Source: Campylobacter sp.
GTDB lineage: Bacteria > Campylobacterota > Campylobacteria > Campylobacterales > Campylobacteraceae
Assembly (NCBI RefSeq): GCF_019423325.1
Contig: NZ_JAHZBQ010000002.1
Location: 434,001 to 498,000, forward strand
Direction of reading: 5' to 3'
Length of the DNA stretch: 64,000 nt
Under the pieces are notes generated by a model. That model had not been told where the DNA came from. It did no database searches and was given only the letters and a program-made list of their open reading frames with translations. Positions within the stretch are counted from its first letter, which is position 1, and each line of letters starts with the position of its first letter. The position numbers were made by a program, and so were the translations under genes. This document shows positions 1 through 8,210 of the stretch, piece after piece.

Positions 1-410
1 TGCAAATCGTTTAAGGATTTAATCTTATCTTCGACGCGGGTTAAAATGCCTATATTGACACTAAAATATGGGGTCGTAAAATCGATCTGCTTCTCGCGCT
101 CCGGAGTTACGGTAAGAGTTGCGATAACCGCATCCACCTTATCTTCTTGTAGGAATTTTATACGCTGATTTGCAAGCACGGAGGTAAACTCCACCTTCCC
201 GCCTGATGGAAGCATATCTTTAGCGATGGCGTTTGCCATATCGACCTCAAAGCCCTGATGCACGCCGTCTTCTATCTTGCTAAACGGCGGCTGTGCGTCA
301 TAAACGCCTATTCTAAGCACTCCGCTACTTTTGATCTCGGAGAGCGATCTGGCGCAAAGCGCACTACTGGCCAAAGCTGCTACGAGCAGACTTAAGAGAA
401 ATTTCTTCAT
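1..410 (-). CDS. Amino-acid ABC transporter substrate-binding protein, PEB1/HisJ-like (partial, C-terminus beyond window)
   Basis: Reading leftward from ATG at 408-410, the frame stays open to the window edge (136 codons). Residues 1-20 form a Sec signal peptide (MKKFLLSLLVAALASSALCA). The mature part has the start of a family-3 periplasmic binding protein fold: an SLSEIKSSGVLRIGV strand, QGFEVDMANAIAKD, then VDAVIATLTVTPEREKQIDF and TPYFSV, which match the PEB1/HisJ/GlnH pattern in order. Such proteins capture amino acids in the periplasm for an ABC importer. A purine-rich ribosome-binding site (AAAAGGA) lies just upstream. Ligand specificity cannot be read from this half, and no permease or ATPase is visible here; they may lie left of the window. 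Confidence 0.88.
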   Translation of the reverse strand, partial: MKKFLLSLLVAALASSALCARSLSEIKSSGVLRIGVYDAQPPFSKIEDGVHQGFEVDMANAIAKDMLPSGGKVEFTSVLANQRIKFLQEDKVDAVIATLTVTPEREKQIDFTTPYFSVNIGILTRVEDKIKSLNDL

Positions 411-1007
411 CCTTTTCCTTTCTCATAAATAATTTCAAAACCATTGCCACGGCTACGGGAAACCTCAAAATCCCGCCCGAATGGTAAGCAGACATTAAAT
501 TCGCCCGCGGGCGAAAAGCAATTTTAGCTTTTTATATCTTTAATGATTATTAAATAGTAAGTAAAGTCGTCAAATAAATTCGCTTTTTCATTGTTTGCTT
601 CGATTTTGCGCGAGTTTTTTAGAATTCTTATCCGCGTCCTAGCGGTAAAATTTAAAATTTTTTAAAATTTTAGAATTTTACAAAATTTTAAAGCTGCAGA
701 ATTGGATGAGAAATTTTATGAGCGCTTTAAAACTCGCGATGAAATTTTAAAATTTTATGAGATTAAATTTTGCAGATTACATTTGACAAAACAGCACAAA
801 AAAGGAGTGAAATTTTAAAATTTCGCGCTTTAGCGCAGACATAGTGGAATTTAAAATTCTTAAATTTATACGCTCCGCCCAGCAAAATGGAATTTTAAAA
901 TTTTTAGCAAGCGTCGTATTTTAAAAGCAAGCAAAATTAAAGCTTTGCCATGCTGCAGAATTCCACGATAAAAGTCACGCTGCCAGTCCTAAATTTTGCG
1001 CTATAAA
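411..1007. other. Gene-free A+T-rich intergenic stretch with AAATTTTAAAATTT-type repeats
   Basis: No convincing reading frame or RNA gene is seen. The stretch is dominated by repeated GAATTTTAAAATTT/AAAATTTTAGAATTTT words separated by short G+C-richer spacers, especially 650-910. The same words recur at 9880-10080 and 37390-37480, so this is part of a dispersed repeat pattern of this genome. Promoters for the leftward binding-protein gene probably lie near 420-560. Confidence 0.6.
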
Positions 1008-1451
1008 TCATACTACAAACATCAGTTTGGCGCAAAGCACGATGATGAATCCGAATACAAAAGCGATCTTATGGATGTTTACTCGTAAAAACTCAGGCGC
1101 AGGCCTTCCCATCGCGCGGCAACTTAAATTTATCGCTACGCACACGGCGATGATGAGCGCGAGCGTGACTTTTAGCATAAAGATTTTTTGAAGCGGCGTG
1201 CCGAAATACCCGCCATTAGCGCTTCCGACCCAACGGCTCATCATCATTCCGCCGGTGATTATCAGCGTAAAAAGGCAAACCGGCATGATCTTAATCGCGC
1301 GCGAGCCAATCGCTTTTTTGACGCGCTCAAAATCCGCGCCCAACACGCCCTTAAGCCGTGAAAAAATCACGACGTCGAAAAATATGTAACCCAAAAAGAT
1401 AATGGCGCAGATGAGATGCACAATCTGCACGTAAGGGTAAATTTGCTCCAC
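1008..1451 (-). CDS. Small CopD/HemJ-like four-helix membrane protein
   Basis: 147 residues with four hydrophobic segments (about 8-30, 52-70, 87-110 and 126-146). The first carries a histidine in a VQIVHLICAIIFLGYIFF context and the last follows NIHKIAFVFG. This four-helix, two-histidine arrangement is typical of CopD/HemJ-related inner-membrane proteins, which bind haem or copper in characterised members. The start ATG follows GGAGCGGCGG. It stands alone between an intergenic repeat region and the NhaC-type gene. Family assignment rests on topology and the histidines; the substrate is unknown. Confidence 0.6.
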   Translation of the reverse strand: MEQIYPYVQIVHLICAIIFLGYIFFDVVIFSRLKGVLGADFERVKKAIGSRAIKIMPVCLFTLIITGGMMMSRWVGSANGGYFGTPLQKIFMLKVTLALIIAVCVAINLSCRAMGRPAPEFLRVNIHKIAFVFGFIIVLCAKLMFVV

Positions 1452-1612
1452 CGCCGCTCCTTGCTATGAAATTTCGCCCATTTTATGCGAAATTTCAAAT
1501 TTTAGCAATGATTTTCATCAACGCGCTGCGAGCGGTTAAATTTAAACCGATCGTGCGAGCGACGCAAATAAATTTGGCAAAAGCGCGCGGGTAAATTTAA
1601 AAATATTCGCAT

Positions 1613-1634
1613 CCGTAAATTTATAAATTTACGG
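1613..1634 (-). terminator. Perfect 22-nt palindrome, possible terminator of the antiporter gene
   Basis: CCGTAAATTTATAAATTTACGG is its own reverse complement and lies 32 bases beyond the stop of the leftward antiporter gene. G+C-rich arms (CGCGCGG at 1583-1589 and CCGCGCGG at 1642-1649) flank it. There is no strong T-run, so a terminator role is inferred from position only. Confidence 0.4.
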
Positions 1635-1665
1635 GCACCGCCGCGCGGCTAAATTTTATAAAATT

Positions 1666-2985
1666 TCAAAGCATCATCGAAAAGATTATGCCGAATATGA
1701 TTAGCGGGATATTAAAGAAAATAAAGGTCGGCACGCAAGTATCCCACATATGGCTATGCTCGCCGTCGATATTCAGCCCCACGGTAGGCCCGAGCGTGCT
1801 ATCACTCGCAGGCGAGCCCGCATCGCCGATACCCGCAGCCACGCCGATGATAAAGATCGTCGCTGCAGTGCTAAAGCCAAGCTGCGCGGCTAACGGGCAG
1901 TATATCGTAGCGATGATAGGGATCGTGCCGAAGCTCGAGCCTATGCCCATCGTCACGAGCAGTCCGATGCCGATCATCAGCAGCGCGCCGCCTAGCTTGC
2001 CGCCGCTTAAAGTACTCGCTACGTGCACCAGCTCGTTCACGCCGCCGGTTTCTTTTAAGATCGTGCCGTATCCTGCGGCGATCAGCATCAAAAACGCGAT
2101 GTAGCCCATCATATGCACGCCCTCGTCAAATACGTTATCGAGCTTCTTCCACTCGATGCCCTTGCTCGCAAGCATTACTAAAATTCCGCTAAGCGCGGCA
2201 AACGGAAGGGATTTGATCCAAATTTGCACGGCGAAGCACACCGCGATACCCGCTAGAGCGCCCCATTCGCGCATACCCATCTTAAGCTCGCTAAAATGCG
2301 CATCCAGGCTCTGTTTGGTTTCGGCATACTCCCTCGGCTTGCGGTAGTAGATCACGGCTAGAATGAGGCCCACGATCATCGGCACGGCGCTTAGCCACAT
2401 CACGCTTGATATGTCGCCAAGGCTTACCGCGATGCCGTTTGCGTTCATATTTTTTTCGATTAGCCCCATAAAGATAAGTCCGAATCCCAACGGCAGCGCC
2501 ATATACGGCGTCTGCAAGCCGAACGTTAGCGCGCACGCTACGGCGCGGCGGTCTATCTTTAGCGAGTTCATGATCTTGACTAACGGCGGGATCAAAATCG
2601 GGATAAAGGCGATATGCACGGGGATTAAATTTTGTGAGAAGCACGCAAAAAAGGCGATCGAAAAGATAAAGACGTATTTTTTGTCGCTGATTAAATTTGC
2701 CACCGCGCGCACCAAGATCGCCGTTAAGTTCGTCTTTGAGATCGCGCTTGCGATGACGCCTAGCAACAGATATGAGAGCGCGGTTTCTAAATTTCCGCCC
2801 ATGCCGAGACTGCCGGCGTTTTCCGGGTTGCCGTTTATGAATAAATTTATGGCATCTCCCAGCGGAATATTGCTTGAGAGCACGGCGCAGATCGTGCCGA
2901 TTAGGATCGCGAGCATTACGTTGCACCTCAGTAAGCACAGCGCGCACATCACACAGATACTGATAAATACGGGATTGGTAAGCAT
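1666..2985 (-). CDS. NhaC-type Na+/H+ antiporter family membrane protein (YuiF-like)
   Basis: About 439 residues with eleven or twelve hydrophobic segments. The sequence fits the Na+/H+ antiporter family that includes NhaC and YuiF: an N-terminal LLRCNVMLAILIGTICAVL pair of helices, the SQNLIPVHIAFIPILIPPL re-entrant region, and a C-terminal GVAAGIGDAGSPASDSTLGP motif with buried Asp and Ser residues. These carriers exchange cytoplasmic Na+ for protons or import small organic solutes such as histidine. I prefer the ATG at 2985 (MLTNPVFIS) because AAAGGC precedes it at good spacing; an upstream ATG at 3012 would add ten residues. It is divergent from the DUF475 gene. Confidence 0.8.
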   Translation of the reverse strand: MLTNPVFISICVMCALCLLRCNVMLAILIGTICAVLSSNIPLGDAINLFINGNPENAGSLGMGGNLETALSYLLLGVIASAISKTNLTAILVRAVANLISDKKYVFIFSIAFFACFSQNLIPVHIAFIPILIPPLVKIMNSLKIDRRAVACALTFGLQTPYMALPLGFGLIFMGLIEKNMNANGIAVSLGDISSVMWLSAVPMIVGLILAVIYYRKPREYAETKQSLDAHFSELKMGMREWGALAGIAVCFAVQIWIKSLPFAALSGILVMLASKGIEWKKLDNVFDEGVHMMGYIAFLMLIAAGYGTILKETGGVNELVHVASTLSGGKLGGALLMIGIGLLVTMGIGSSFGTIPIIATIYCPLAAQLGFSTAATIFIIGVAAGIGDAGSPASDSTLGPTVGLNIDGEHSHMWDTCVPTFIFFNIPLIIFGIIFSMML

Positions 2986-3072
2986 TTTTTGCCTTTTTTG
3001 GAATTTTTGCAATTATATAGAATTTAGGGCTAAATTTTGCTAAAATCGCGCAAAAAATCGGCTAGGACAGCG

Positions 3073-4083
3073 ATGAAATATTTTTACTCCTCTTTTGTAG
3101 TAAGCCTAATTGCGCTTGCTATCGCATTTTATATCGGCGGCGCTGGCGGTGCTTATATCTGTGCGCTTTTGTGCGCACTTGAAATCAGCCTCAGCTTCGA
3201 CAACGCCGTAGTCAATGCCAAGGTGCTAAAAGATATGGCGCCGGTGTGGCAGAGCAGATTTATCCTCTGGGGCATTCCGATCGCGGTTTTTGGCATGAGA
3301 TTTTTATTCCCCGTGCTAATCGTCGCTGCAAGCGCGCATCTTGGACTTTGGGAAACTCTCGTGCTGGCGCTTAAGCAGCCACACCGCTACCATGAAATTT
3401 TAAGCGAGAACGAAGCGCAAATTTACGTTTTCGGGGGCGCGTTTTTGCTGATGGTCTTTTGCGATTTTTTCTTCGATACGCAGCGCGAGCTACACTGGCT
3501 AGGCATAATCGAAAATAACGGGCTCGTGCGATTTTTAAAGCGCATTCCAAACGCTCCCACGCTGATCGCTCTAGCCGCTGGGCTCGTGCTGCTTGCTAAA
3601 ACGGGCTCGGCTACGCTCGGCGCAGCGTATTTCGGCGCGATCCTGCTCTATCTGCTCATCTCCTGCTTCGACCGCCTTTTCGGCACGGACGGCGTAAAAA
3701 ACGGCCTTGCGGGCTTTTTATACTTAGAGACCCTGGACGCAAGCTTTAGCTTCGACGGCGTGATCGGGGCGTTTGCGCTAAGCGATAATATCTTCATCAT
3801 CATGCTAGGTCTCGGCGCCGGTGCGATGTTCGTGCGCTCCATCACGCTGTATCTCATCGCCCGCGGCACGCTGTCGCACTTCGCGTATCTGGAGCACGGC
3901 GCGCACTACGCCATCGCGTGTTTGGCGTTTATAATGTTTGCTAAGCTGAAATTCGAAGTAAGCGAAATCATAACCGGCACTGTGGGGATCTTATTCATCG
4001 CGCTATCGCTCCTTTCGTCGGTGCTTTACAACCGCCGTAACAAGCGCAAACTAATCGAAACGATCGCGGGAAACAACGAGTAA
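3073..4083 (+). CDS. DUF475 (TerC-like) integral membrane protein
   Basis: 336 residues from ATG 3073, which follows GGCTAGGACAGCG; an in-frame ATG 36 bases upstream has no ribosome-binding site. The protein has about nine hydrophobic helices. LEISLSFDNAVVNAKVLKDM near the N-terminus and LETLDASFSFDGVIGAFALS in the second half are paired acidic intramembrane motifs (FDNA/FDGV), the hallmark of the TerC/DUF475 superfamily. Relatives are proposed to handle divalent metals such as Mn2+ or to act in tellurite resistance. It is divergently transcribed from the antiporter with about 90 bases between. Function beyond the family is inference. Confidence 0.82.
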   Translation: MKYFYSSFVVSLIALAIAFYIGGAGGAYICALLCALEISLSFDNAVVNAKVLKDMAPVWQSRFILWGIPIAVFGMRFLFPVLIVAASAHLGLWETLVLALKQPHRYHEILSENEAQIYVFGGAFLLMVFCDFFFDTQRELHWLGIIENNGLVRFLKRIPNAPTLIALAAGLVLLAKTGSATLGAAYFGAILLYLLISCFDRLFGTDGVKNGLAGFLYLETLDASFSFDGVIGAFALSDNIFIIMLGLGAGAMFVRSITLYLIARGTLSHFAYLEHGAHYAIACLAFIMFAKLKFEVSEIITGTVGILFIALSLLSSVLYNRRNKRKLIETIAGNNE

Positions 4084-4252
4084 AATTTCATCGCAGATCT
4101 TGCCGTGCGCGAGATCAAATTTTAAAATTTCAAGCTACTGCCGCAAGCGGTAAAATTTGCTCGCTTGCGCCGTATTAAATTTCAAGAAACGCTAAATTTA
4201 AAGACGCGGGCGATGAGATTAAAATTTTACGAAAAGCGTAAATTTATCCCGC

Positions 4253-5335
4253 TTAGCGATCGCGCGAGCTCAAGCCTTTATCGCGTAATCTCTGCAGTTC
4301 TTTGCAGCTGAGTGGCGGGCTATTTGCGGACTCGCCGCTCTCGCTTGCGCCGCCAAAAACCTCCTCATTCAAACGCAGCTCGTCAATGATACCAAGAAGC
4401 TGCAAAACCTCGGCCTTTATCCGCTCGGCGTCTTTTGACGTAGTGCGCGGCGAAAACAGCGCGGCTTCGAAGCGGTTTTTCGCGCCGTTTAAAAATAGAT
4501 AAAATTTTCCGTCCATAAACGCCGCACTAAGAGCGATCTTGGGTGCAAGCTTAAGCTTCAAAGCCCCGAGACGCTCCATAAAGCTAGGCGTCAAAAGATA
4601 CCGCGCCTCGATCTTATCGCTCGCAAACACACGAAATTCCTCTCCGAAAATCACGTCGTCCATCAGCTCCTGATCGCCTAAAAATTTGGTGCCGGGCGAG
4701 CGGTCCGCGATGATAGTTTGCCCCTTAAATTTCTTATAAAACTCGCACACCAAAACCGAGCCGCTAAAGGCTTGCACATATTCGCCGAGCCTCCAAGCGT
4801 TCCAAAGCGCGATCGCCGATAGCAAAAAAGCCGCGGAAAGATCGCTCTTGGACCTTTGAGATAACTCTACAAGCCTCATAGATTCTCGCGTTTCATAGAT
4901 TTTTATCGCCTCGCTTAGGCTAAATTTTACCCCTTTATACACGCCGTCTATCTGATCCTCGGCTACGAATTCATTCCGTGGATAGATGCCCGTTTTGCGG
5001 ATTTCTTCTTCGTCTATGCCGCTTTGCGGCTCGTATCTAAAGGCAGGATCGATATCTGAAATAATAGCGCGGATGAAGGCGTCTTTGTAAAAGGCGTTGT
5101 ACTCCCACTTAGCGATGGAATCATCATAAATCCCCCATACGCAGCTTACCGCAATTATCGGGATCATCGCGGACATCAGCACGGCGGAGGAGTATTCGTT
5201 TTGGATCAAGCCGTGGATAAACCAGCCGACGGAAAAAACCGCGATGCATAGCAATAAAATCAGCGGTTTTAGAAATTTTATCTTGCACTGCTGCTGCTTT
5301 TTTGCCAGCTCCTCTAACGCTCTGTCAATATCCAA
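4253..5335 (-). CDS. DUF3137 membrane protein (first of three paralogues)
   Basis: 360 residues. An N-terminal charged helix (MDIDRALEELAKKQQQCK) precedes two hydrophobic helices at about 22-42 and 49-68, followed by a soluble C-terminal domain. That domain contains DQIDGVYKGVKFSLSEA, FKGQTIIADR and EEFRVFASDKIEARYLLTP, the pattern of the DUF3137 family, whose function is unknown. Two other genes here (30686-31642 and 60253-61167) share the same order: paired N-terminal helices, a (D/N)LDGVDF-like strand, an F-x-V-F-(A/S) strand, a YxLTPxLME(R/K) element and a LRLNE(E/K) C-terminus. It stands alone. Confidence 0.8.
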   Translation of the reverse strand: MDIDRALEELAKKQQQCKIKFLKPLILLLCIAVFSVGWFIHGLIQNEYSSAVLMSAMIPIIAVSCVWGIYDDSIAKWEYNAFYKDAFIRAIISDIDPAFRYEPQSGIDEEEIRKTGIYPRNEFVAEDQIDGVYKGVKFSLSEAIKIYETRESMRLVELSQRSKSDLSAAFLLSAIALWNAWRLGEYVQAFSGSVLVCEFYKKFKGQTIIADRSPGTKFLGDQELMDDVIFGEEFRVFASDKIEARYLLTPSFMERLGALKLKLAPKIALSAAFMDGKFYLFLNGAKNRFEAALFSPRTTSKDAERIKAEVLQLLGIIDELRLNEEVFGGASESGESANSPPLSCKELQRLRDKGLSSRDR

Positions 5336-5469
5336 AATTTAACTCCAAATTTGATTTGCCGAAATTTTACCCCTTATTTTACGCTAAATTTTATTAAAAT
5401 TTCATCCGTTAAGCGGGTTTAAGATTTTTTATGCTATTTTTGCGACCTATTTCGATCAAAAGGCGAGAG

Positions 5470-5901
5470 ATGATAAATTTACCGAAAAATTGCGTGGTTT
5501 TTACCTATCCGAAAATGGGCAACAGCGGCAAATTTTTGCCCGCAGAGTTGCGCGACGCGGCGGGGCTTACGGGCTGCACGCTTCAGTGCAAGGCCTACGA
5601 GAGCGAGTTTGCGCAGATAAAAGCCCTCGGCTTCGAGCTTATCGCCGTAGGCAGCATGGGCGAGGCGGGCACGAGCGAGTTTAAGCGCGCTACGGGCGCC
5701 TCGTTTGAGTTCATAAACGACGAAAAATTCGAGCTTGAAGCGCCGCTTGGGCTCGAAACCTTCACTACCGGCGACGGGAAGAAATTTTACCACCGCCAAA
5801 CGCTGATTTTTCGAGGCGGCAAGGAAGTAAAGCGCTTTAGCCGTATCGCTAAGCCCGAGCAGGACGCACAAAACGTACTTGCGGCGCTAAAGAGCCTATG
5901 A
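5470..5901 (+). CDS. Peroxiredoxin-family (PrxQ/BCP-like) thiol protein
   Basis: 143 residues from ATG 5470, preceded by AAAAGGCGAG; the ORF extends upstream but without a ribosome-binding site. The fold pattern is thioredoxin-like: VVFTYPKMG, then G35-C36-T-L-Q-C40, then LGFELIAVGS, FKRATGASFEFINDE and a C-terminal RQTLIFRGGKEVKRF strand. GCTxxxC resembles the peroxidatic/resolving pair of PrxQ/BCP enzymes, which reduce hydroperoxides. In E. coli BCP the two cysteines are five residues apart; here they are four apart, so the exact chemistry may differ. It stands alone between unrelated genes. Confidence 0.75.
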   Translation: MINLPKNCVVFTYPKMGNSGKFLPAELRDAAGLTGCTLQCKAYESEFAQIKALGFELIAVGSMGEAGTSEFKRATGASFEFINDEKFELEAPLGLETFTTGDGKKFYHRQTLIFRGGKEVKRFSRIAKPEQDAQNVLAALKSL

Positions 5902-6039
5902 TCGATCGCTTCGGCGGCGCGCTTTAAATTTCGCACTCCAAACACATTGCGACACAGGGCTGAAATTTAGGGCAGAGGCGCATTTTCCTTAAATTCAGCA
6001 TTTTTAATTAAAATGGCGCTAAATTTAACGGAGGCGGGT

Positions 6040-6597
6040 ATGAAAAAATTTCTATTTTTGGCGCTATTTTGCGCACTTGCGGCAAACTGCGGCGAGAGCG
6101 CGCGAGCGGATAAAATTTCTGCGGCGGGCAAAACAACGAGTATTGACGAGACCGCCACGCAAAACGCGCACTTTATAAAGAGTGGCGAAGCAAGCGCCGG
6201 CTCGCAAAGCAGTGCCGATGCGGTCATTCAAACGGACGGAATTTCGCGGGCGGATCTGCAAAGCTGCATCGTAAAAAGCGACGAAGGCTCCTGTGATCGC
6301 GTCGCACGCGGTCTGAAAAGCGGCTGCGAGCGAAAAGATCAGCTATCGTGCTTTTTCTACGCAGATGCGCTAGGGCGGGGCTTGGGCGTGGAGAAGGACG
6401 TCGTGGCGTCGTTTGAGCTTTTTCGCGAGCAGTGCGATGCCGGCAGTAGCGAGGCGTGCTACGAGCTATCGGTCAAATATCTCCAAGGAATCGGCACCCC
6501 TCAGAGCTTTGAGCTCTCGGGCGAGGCGCTAGACAGGGCGTGCAAAATGCGCAATAAGCGCGCCTGCGCGGTGCTCGATCTACTGCCGAAAAATTAG
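6040..6597 (+). CDS. Exported Sel1-like repeat protein
   Basis: 185 residues from ATG 6040, chosen because GGAGGCGGGT directly precedes it. A Sec signal peptide spans about 1-22. After a variable Ser/Ala-rich linker there are Sel1-like helical repeats: CERKDQLSCFFYADALGRG, VEKDVVASFELFREQC, GSSEACYELSVKYLQGIG and ALDRACKMRNKRAC. Cysteines spaced in pairs along the helices suggest disulfide-linked hairpins, as in Helicobacter cysteine-rich (Hcp-type) proteins. These are periplasmic or secreted scaffolds; partner unknown. The next gene encodes a similar product, so the pair may act together. Confidence 0.72.
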   Translation: MKKFLFLALFCALAANCGESARADKISAAGKTTSIDETATQNAHFIKSGEASAGSQSSADAVIQTDGISRADLQSCIVKSDEGSCDRVARGLKSGCERKDQLSCFFYADALGRGLGVEKDVVASFELFREQCDAGSSEACYELSVKYLQGIGTPQSFELSGEALDRACKMRNKRACAVLDLLPKN

Positions 6598-6735
6598 CGC
6601 GACAGAGGCGATAAAATTCCGAGCTTCGAGCGCAGATAGGGCACGTGAGCCTTTTAAATTTTAGCGGGCGATGGGTGCGGCGCGATGAGGCGGTAAATCG
6701 AAGCGTGCGAGCGGATAAACGAAAAAGGAGCAAAG

Positions 6736-7254
6736 ATGAAAGCTTTAAAGCTTGCGCTGGCTGCAGCGCTGGTGCTTAGTTTAGCAAACGCGGACGGCGA
6801 AGCCAAAGAGTTTAAATTTAGCGGCGCAAAAACCAGCGCGCTTTTAGAAAAGTGCAGTAAAAAGGACGCCGCCGCATGCTACGAAGCGGCGATGAGATAC
6901 GAGCTGGGCGGTCGCGGCGTCGTGCGAAACCGCCTCAAAGCGCAGGGCTTTTTCGCAGACGCGTGCGAGCTCGCCACCCTCGCCGAGCGGAAGCAGGGAG
7001 ATAAAATGAGCGGCGCAGGTGGGCGCGCGATGAGCGATCTGCGCGAGCGAGCCTGCCTAGGCAACGCGGCGGCGCTGGAGAGCTTCGCGAGCGGGCAGTG
7101 CCGCAGCCTCGTGATATACGATGAGCTTTGCGAGGGCGGCTCGCAGGAGGCGTGCGACAATCTGGCGCGGATGAAGCGCGAAGGCTGGGCGCCTAAGGAG
7201 AGCTGCAGCGAGGAGATAGTCGCTAAATTCGGCGACGGCAAGCCGCAAAGATGA
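6736..7254 (+). CDS. Exported cysteine-rich Sel1-like protein
   Basis: 172 residues with a cleavable signal peptide (MKALKLALAAALVLSLANA). The mature protein has helix pairs with regularly placed cysteines: LLEKCSKKDAAACYEAAMRY, FFADACELATLA, RERACLGNAAALES, YDELCEGGSQEACDNLARM and APKESC. The pattern resembles Sel1/Hcp-type alpha-helical repeats, although only partly canonical. The ribosome-binding site AAAAAGGAG is eight bases from the ATG. It follows the other exported Sel1-like gene by about 140 bases on the same strand, so a shared periplasmic role is likely but unproven. Confidence 0.65.
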   Translation: MKALKLALAAALVLSLANADGEAKEFKFSGAKTSALLEKCSKKDAAACYEAAMRYELGGRGVVRNRLKAQGFFADACELATLAERKQGDKMSGAGGRAMSDLRERACLGNAAALESFASGQCRSLVIYDELCEGGSQEACDNLARMKREGWAPKESCSEEIVAKFGDGKPQR

Positions 7255-8170
7255 AATTTCACCCTATTTTGCAGCGATAAAATTTTTGGAATTTTAGCAA
7301 AATAAAATTTGCCGAAATTTTAGTAAAACTCGACCGAAAATGGTAACAAGGCGGGCTAAATTTTTAATTCTAAAACGCGTTTAAATTTGCGTCGTAAGCG
7401 GCGTCAATTTTTAGGCTCAGTAGAGATTAGAATTTGTGCAACAAGGCTCTTTGAATTGCAAATCGTGCGTGACGGCCAGGCTAAAATTTTAAGAACTAGA
7501 ATTTAAACGAAATCTGCAATTTAGCCGTGACGATGATATAATTTTTAGAATTTTGCAAGCGTAAAATATCAAAATTTTATGTATCTACGTCGAGCCGCCC
7601 TCCCAAAAAAAGCGCGAAATTGGAATTTTAAACTGCCGTCTTGTGCGAGGAGGCGATAATTTTAGGCAGCGAGAATTTCAATTAATGCGGATTAAAATTC
7701 AAGCGTAACAGGCAAATGCGTGCATCGCAAGCGATGTAATTTCAAATATGGGCTCAAGGCTAGCAAGCCGCGGAATTTAAACGCCACGAGCGATAAATTT
7801 CAAAACGCCTATTTTAAAATTGCGAGGCGGGGATTTAAATTTAAGTGCGGTGAGCGATTAAATTGCAAAAGGAAGCTTAAATTTAAATATCGCAGCTCAC
7901 AAATTATGCGATGAAATTTTGCGCCTAAATTCCGCAAGATTTGGTGCGAGATAAGCGTTTAATGATATCGTAGCTAGATCATTAAACCAAGCTTCAATCA
8001 CGCTTAAAACCCTATTTACCGAGCGCTTGCGCAAGCGGGTATTGCAAACCGCCGAAGTAAAAAAAGCCTGATCGGAAGCGTTTGCGGCGTATATCCCAAC
8101 CGACCACGCCTCATATTTTGCTCTATAGCCTAGCTCGCGCACGAAATTTAGATTTTGAAATTTAGCGCAA
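7255..8170. other. Gene-poor stretch of about 900 bases, possibly containing decayed coding DNA
   Basis: A+T-rich with many AAATTTTA/AATTTTAG words between 7270 and 7920. No convincing gene is seen. Around 7956-8071 on the plus strand there is a short open frame ending in a Lys/Arg-rich helix-like tail (TLKTLFTERLRKRVLQTAE, then a stop), without a start or ribosome-binding site. It could be the remnant of a C-terminus, but it matches no family I recognise. The far end holds the promoter of the CoA-transferase gene. Confidence 0.45.
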
Positions 8171-8176
8171 AAATAT

Positions 8177-8182
8177 TATAAT
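8177..8182 (+). promoter_or_regulatory. TATAAT -10 box upstream of CoA-transferase
   Basis: TATAAT lies in an AATATTATAATTTCG context 28 bases before the ATG at 8211. Campylobacter sigma-70 promoters rely on the -10 box with A/T-rich upstream DNA rather than a -35 box. The gene's ribosome-binding site is AGGACGG. Confidence 0.6.
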
Positions 8183-8210
8183 TTCGCCCAAATCACGGCT
8201 AGGACGGAAA

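Noticed and set aside
7897..8142. Minus-strand 81-codon frame upstream of the CoA-transferase
   Set aside because: No ribosome-binding site, no recognisable family; the opposite strand shows an equally open short frame. Kept as an undecided remnant only.
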